Source: Phoebastria nigripes (lineage: Eukaryota; Chordata; Aves; Procellariiformes; Diomedeidae). Taken from it: DNA of 64,000 bases. The DNA lies in contig JAYKAV010000944.1 in NCBI GenBank assembly GCA_035582835.1, forward strand, positions 1,405,499 through 1,469,498, read 5' to 3'. The position numbers and the translations under genes were made by a program. Shown piece by piece: positions 62,290-64,000 of the stretch (position 1 is the stretch's first letter; each line of letters begins with the position of its first letter). The notes beneath the pieces were generated by a model. The model searched no databases and had not been told where the DNA came from. It saw only the letters and a program-made list of their open reading frames with translations.

Positions 62290-62860
62290 CCCCAAGTCGG
62301 GGTTGCAGGCAGATCCAAGGATCCGAGGTGCAGGCAGCCTCATCAGTCCGGGCTGTAGGGAAACCAATGGTTTTGGGATACATGGGGTGGAGTGCAGGCA
62401 GGGCGGTGGGTTTGGGTGCAGGCAGCCCCATGGGTCTGAGATGCAGGCAGCGCTGTGGGGTCAGGCAGAGGCAGTCCCAGGGGGTCNGGGGTACAGACAG
62501 CCGTGTAAGTCAGGGTGCAGACAGCCTTGTGGGTCGGGTGGCAGGCAGCCCCATAGATCTGGGGTGTAGGCAGCATCAGAGGGTATAGGCAGCCCCAGGG
62601 GTCAGGACAGAGGCAGCCTCATGGGTCCAGGGGGTCCAGGCATTCCCACAGGCTGGGAGTGCAGGCAGCCCCGTAGATCTGGGGTAGCATCACTTGTCAG
62701 GGGGTAAAAGCTGCCCTGTGGGTCTGGGAAAGAGGCAGAGCCAAGGGTCAAGGCAGCCGTGGATCTGGGGGGGTACAGGTACTTGTCAGGGGGTGTAGGG
62801 AGCCCCANGGGCCTGGGGGCACAGGCAGCCCCGTAGTTGAGGTGGTACTGACAGTTATGT
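62290..62860. repeat. GC-rich minisatellite, unit about 30-40 bases
   Basis: Imperfect tandem copies of a unit close to ggtgcaggcagccccatggg followed by a tctgggg-type end repeat from about 62300 to 62850 (for example at 62329, 62419, 62449, 62550 and 62664). The array lacks stops in several frames, which explains the overlapping open frames on both strands. They should not be read as genes. Confidence 0.85.
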
Positions 62861-62929
62861 GGGTCAGGGCTCAACGGGCAGACCCATAAATAGACATCCA
62901 CGGGGAGAGATGCACCGATGCAGCCGCAC

Positions 62930-63205
62930 GCGGAGATACAGTGACAGATAAGGACATATAGTGATAGGTATAGGCAGATAGACACGTAAGCGAGAGAGAC
63001 ATAGACACATGGATAGATANGTATAGATAAATAAATAGGGATTTCGGCCAGTAGATAGGCACAAATAGGCAAGTAGAAAGTTACGTAGATATATGCCTAG
63101 ATGAATAGATGGATATATGGAATGGATATAAGTCTATATAGATATATGGATATATGGATAAATGGATAAATGGGTAGATGGATAAATGGGCAGATGGGTA
63201 GTGAT
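62930..63205. repeat. GATA/ATGG tetranucleotide microsatellite region
   Basis: Degenerate GATA, GACA and AGGC units pass into purer ATGGATA and ATAAATGG units (63100-63200). The cysteine- and tyrosine-rich minus-strand open frame here is an artefact of the repeat. The repeat itself supplies many GATA cores, so motif counts here have no regulatory meaning. Confidence 0.9.
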
Positions 63206-63275
63206 ACTAACCGAGGTTCTGCACTGCCAGGACTCCAGCCCACGCATTTCCAGGCAGCTCAGCCTTCTGCCTAAT

Positions 63276-63322
63276 CCACACGTGTGGTTTTATTATTACA
63301 TCAAAGCACTACGGTGCTTTGA
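63276..63322. other. E-box palindrome next to a TCF-motif hairpin
   Basis: CCACACGTGTGG (63276-63287) is a perfect 12-base palindrome centred on the E-box CACGTG. TCAAAGCAC (63301-63309) and GTGCTTTGA (63314-63322) form a 9-bp stem with loop TACG, and each arm carries the TCF/LEF core TCAAAG. The two lie 13 bases apart in an AT-richer island between repeat and GC-rich DNA. Confidence 0.6.
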
Positions 63323-63354
63323 CATAATGACAATAAAATCATGCGTGTGGGTGG

Positions 63355-63560
63355 TGGTGCGAGTGGGCGATGTGAACCCCGGCGGTGACGTGGCCCCATT
63401 CATCCCCGGCGGGCTCCCCCTGTCCCTGAAGGCAATGCTCACCCATTCATCCCCACACCGGCGGCCCTGGGGGATCCCCCCACCCACTGGTGACCTGCAC
63501 CTGCAGGTTCCCACGCGGCCATTCATCACGCCGCAGGCAGCGGCACAGCCCCTCTCCCAC
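63355..63560. promoter_or_regulatory. Second GC-rich, CpG-containing patch
   Basis: CpG frequency rises again (cccggcggtgacgtggcccc, caccggcggcc, cacgcggcc). The word CCATTCAT recurs at 63396, 63443 and 63519, twice continuing as CCATTCATCCCC. A CRE-like TGACGT lies at 63387-63392. It may belong to the same promoter region as 62025-62280. Confidence 0.25.
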
Positions 63561-64000
63561 GGGGGAAGCCCCCTCTGTGTCGGTTGAGAGGGTGCTAGGT
63601 CGGGAAATGTGGAGCCCTGAGATTTTAGGCTTAATTTGCCTGATTTTGGCAGTAAAGCTGAACAGGAGCGTAGTGTGCCGATCCGTGCTGTATTTTCAGT
63701 GCCCTCCCTGGGACACCTCTGTCCCCTGCAGCAGGCATCTGCCACACACACGCGGTGGCACAGACACACGTGGCATCACACAAGGTGTCATCCAGGCACA
63801 CACGTTCACATCCTGCGGCCTCCGTTTCTCTAAAGATCCCAGTTCCAGATGGGTTTCGGATCCTGACTCTCCCCAAATCACCCCGGCACTGACCCTCACT
63901 CCTCAGCCTCTCTCCCCTCCTGCTGCATCGGAGCACGAAGCGCTGCTCCACGCACCTCTGCATCCCACAGCTTTGTCCTTGAGGAAACCATTTGTATCTA
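63561..64000. other. Right edge of the window, nothing recognised
   Basis: CA-rich wording at 63745-63810 without a pure repeat. No exon, splice pair or poly(A) signal could be supported before the window ends. Confidence 0.5.

Noticed and set aside
62290..62860. CRISPR-like regular repeats
   Set aside because: Units are contiguous, imperfect and without unique spacers, and the genome is vertebrate. It is a minisatellite.
62602..63072. 156-codon minus-strand open frame rich in Tyr, Ile and Cys
   Set aside because: It is produced by the GATA-type microsatellite and the minisatellite, and the product is a translated tandem repeat.

Overview
This window looks like avian nuclear DNA. It holds one certain gene fragment followed by about 63 kb with no recognisable protein-coding gene. 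The avian assignment rests on a short CR1 LINE 3' end at 23429-23491, which has the typical bird tail of repeated ATTCTATG units, on the low density of interspersed repeats, and on a vertebrate Src-family kinase exon with standard splice and polyadenylation signals. Many isolated single N bases are scattered through the window, so some frames and motifs are uncertain.

Layout: 1-239 is the end of an intron. 240-448 is the terminal coding exon of a Src-family tyrosine kinase that best matches BLK. 449 to about 1025 is its 3' UTR, with an AATAAA signal at 1004-1009. Immediately beyond, on the minus strand, lies a possible convergent terminal exon (1306 down to about 1020) with its own AATAAA at 1037-1042. 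From about 1.3 kb to 62 kb the DNA is intergenic or intronic. It contains ancient repeats (degenerate CR1, MIR-like tRNA-derived SINE pieces and AT-rich palindromic elements), simple repeats, small perfect inverted repeats and several blocks dense in transcription factor motifs. The clearest of these are GATA-motif clusters near 20.1-20.4, 33.2-33.4 and 48.5-49.1 kb, and AT-rich homeodomain-type blocks near 41.9-46.2 and 54.4-54.8 kb. The last 2 kb holds a compact CpG-rich patch (62025-62280), a minisatellite, a tetranucleotide microsatellite and a second GC-rich patch.

In mammals the gene downstream of BLK on the same strand is GATA4. If synteny holds, this window is the BLK-GATA4 interval, and the motif clusters and terminal CpG-rich patch are candidates for distant GATA4 regulation. 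No GATA4 coding sequence is visible here, so this is inference from gene order only.

I found no convincing undescribed multi-gene system. The observations most worth testing are the possible convergent exon overlapping the BLK 3' end, a leucine-rich signal-peptide-like ORF ending at a phase-1 splice donor (11703-11832), an unusually long open frame at 5959-6837, five same-strand GATAAG motifs in about 580 bp, and the repeat/CpG complex at the right edge.
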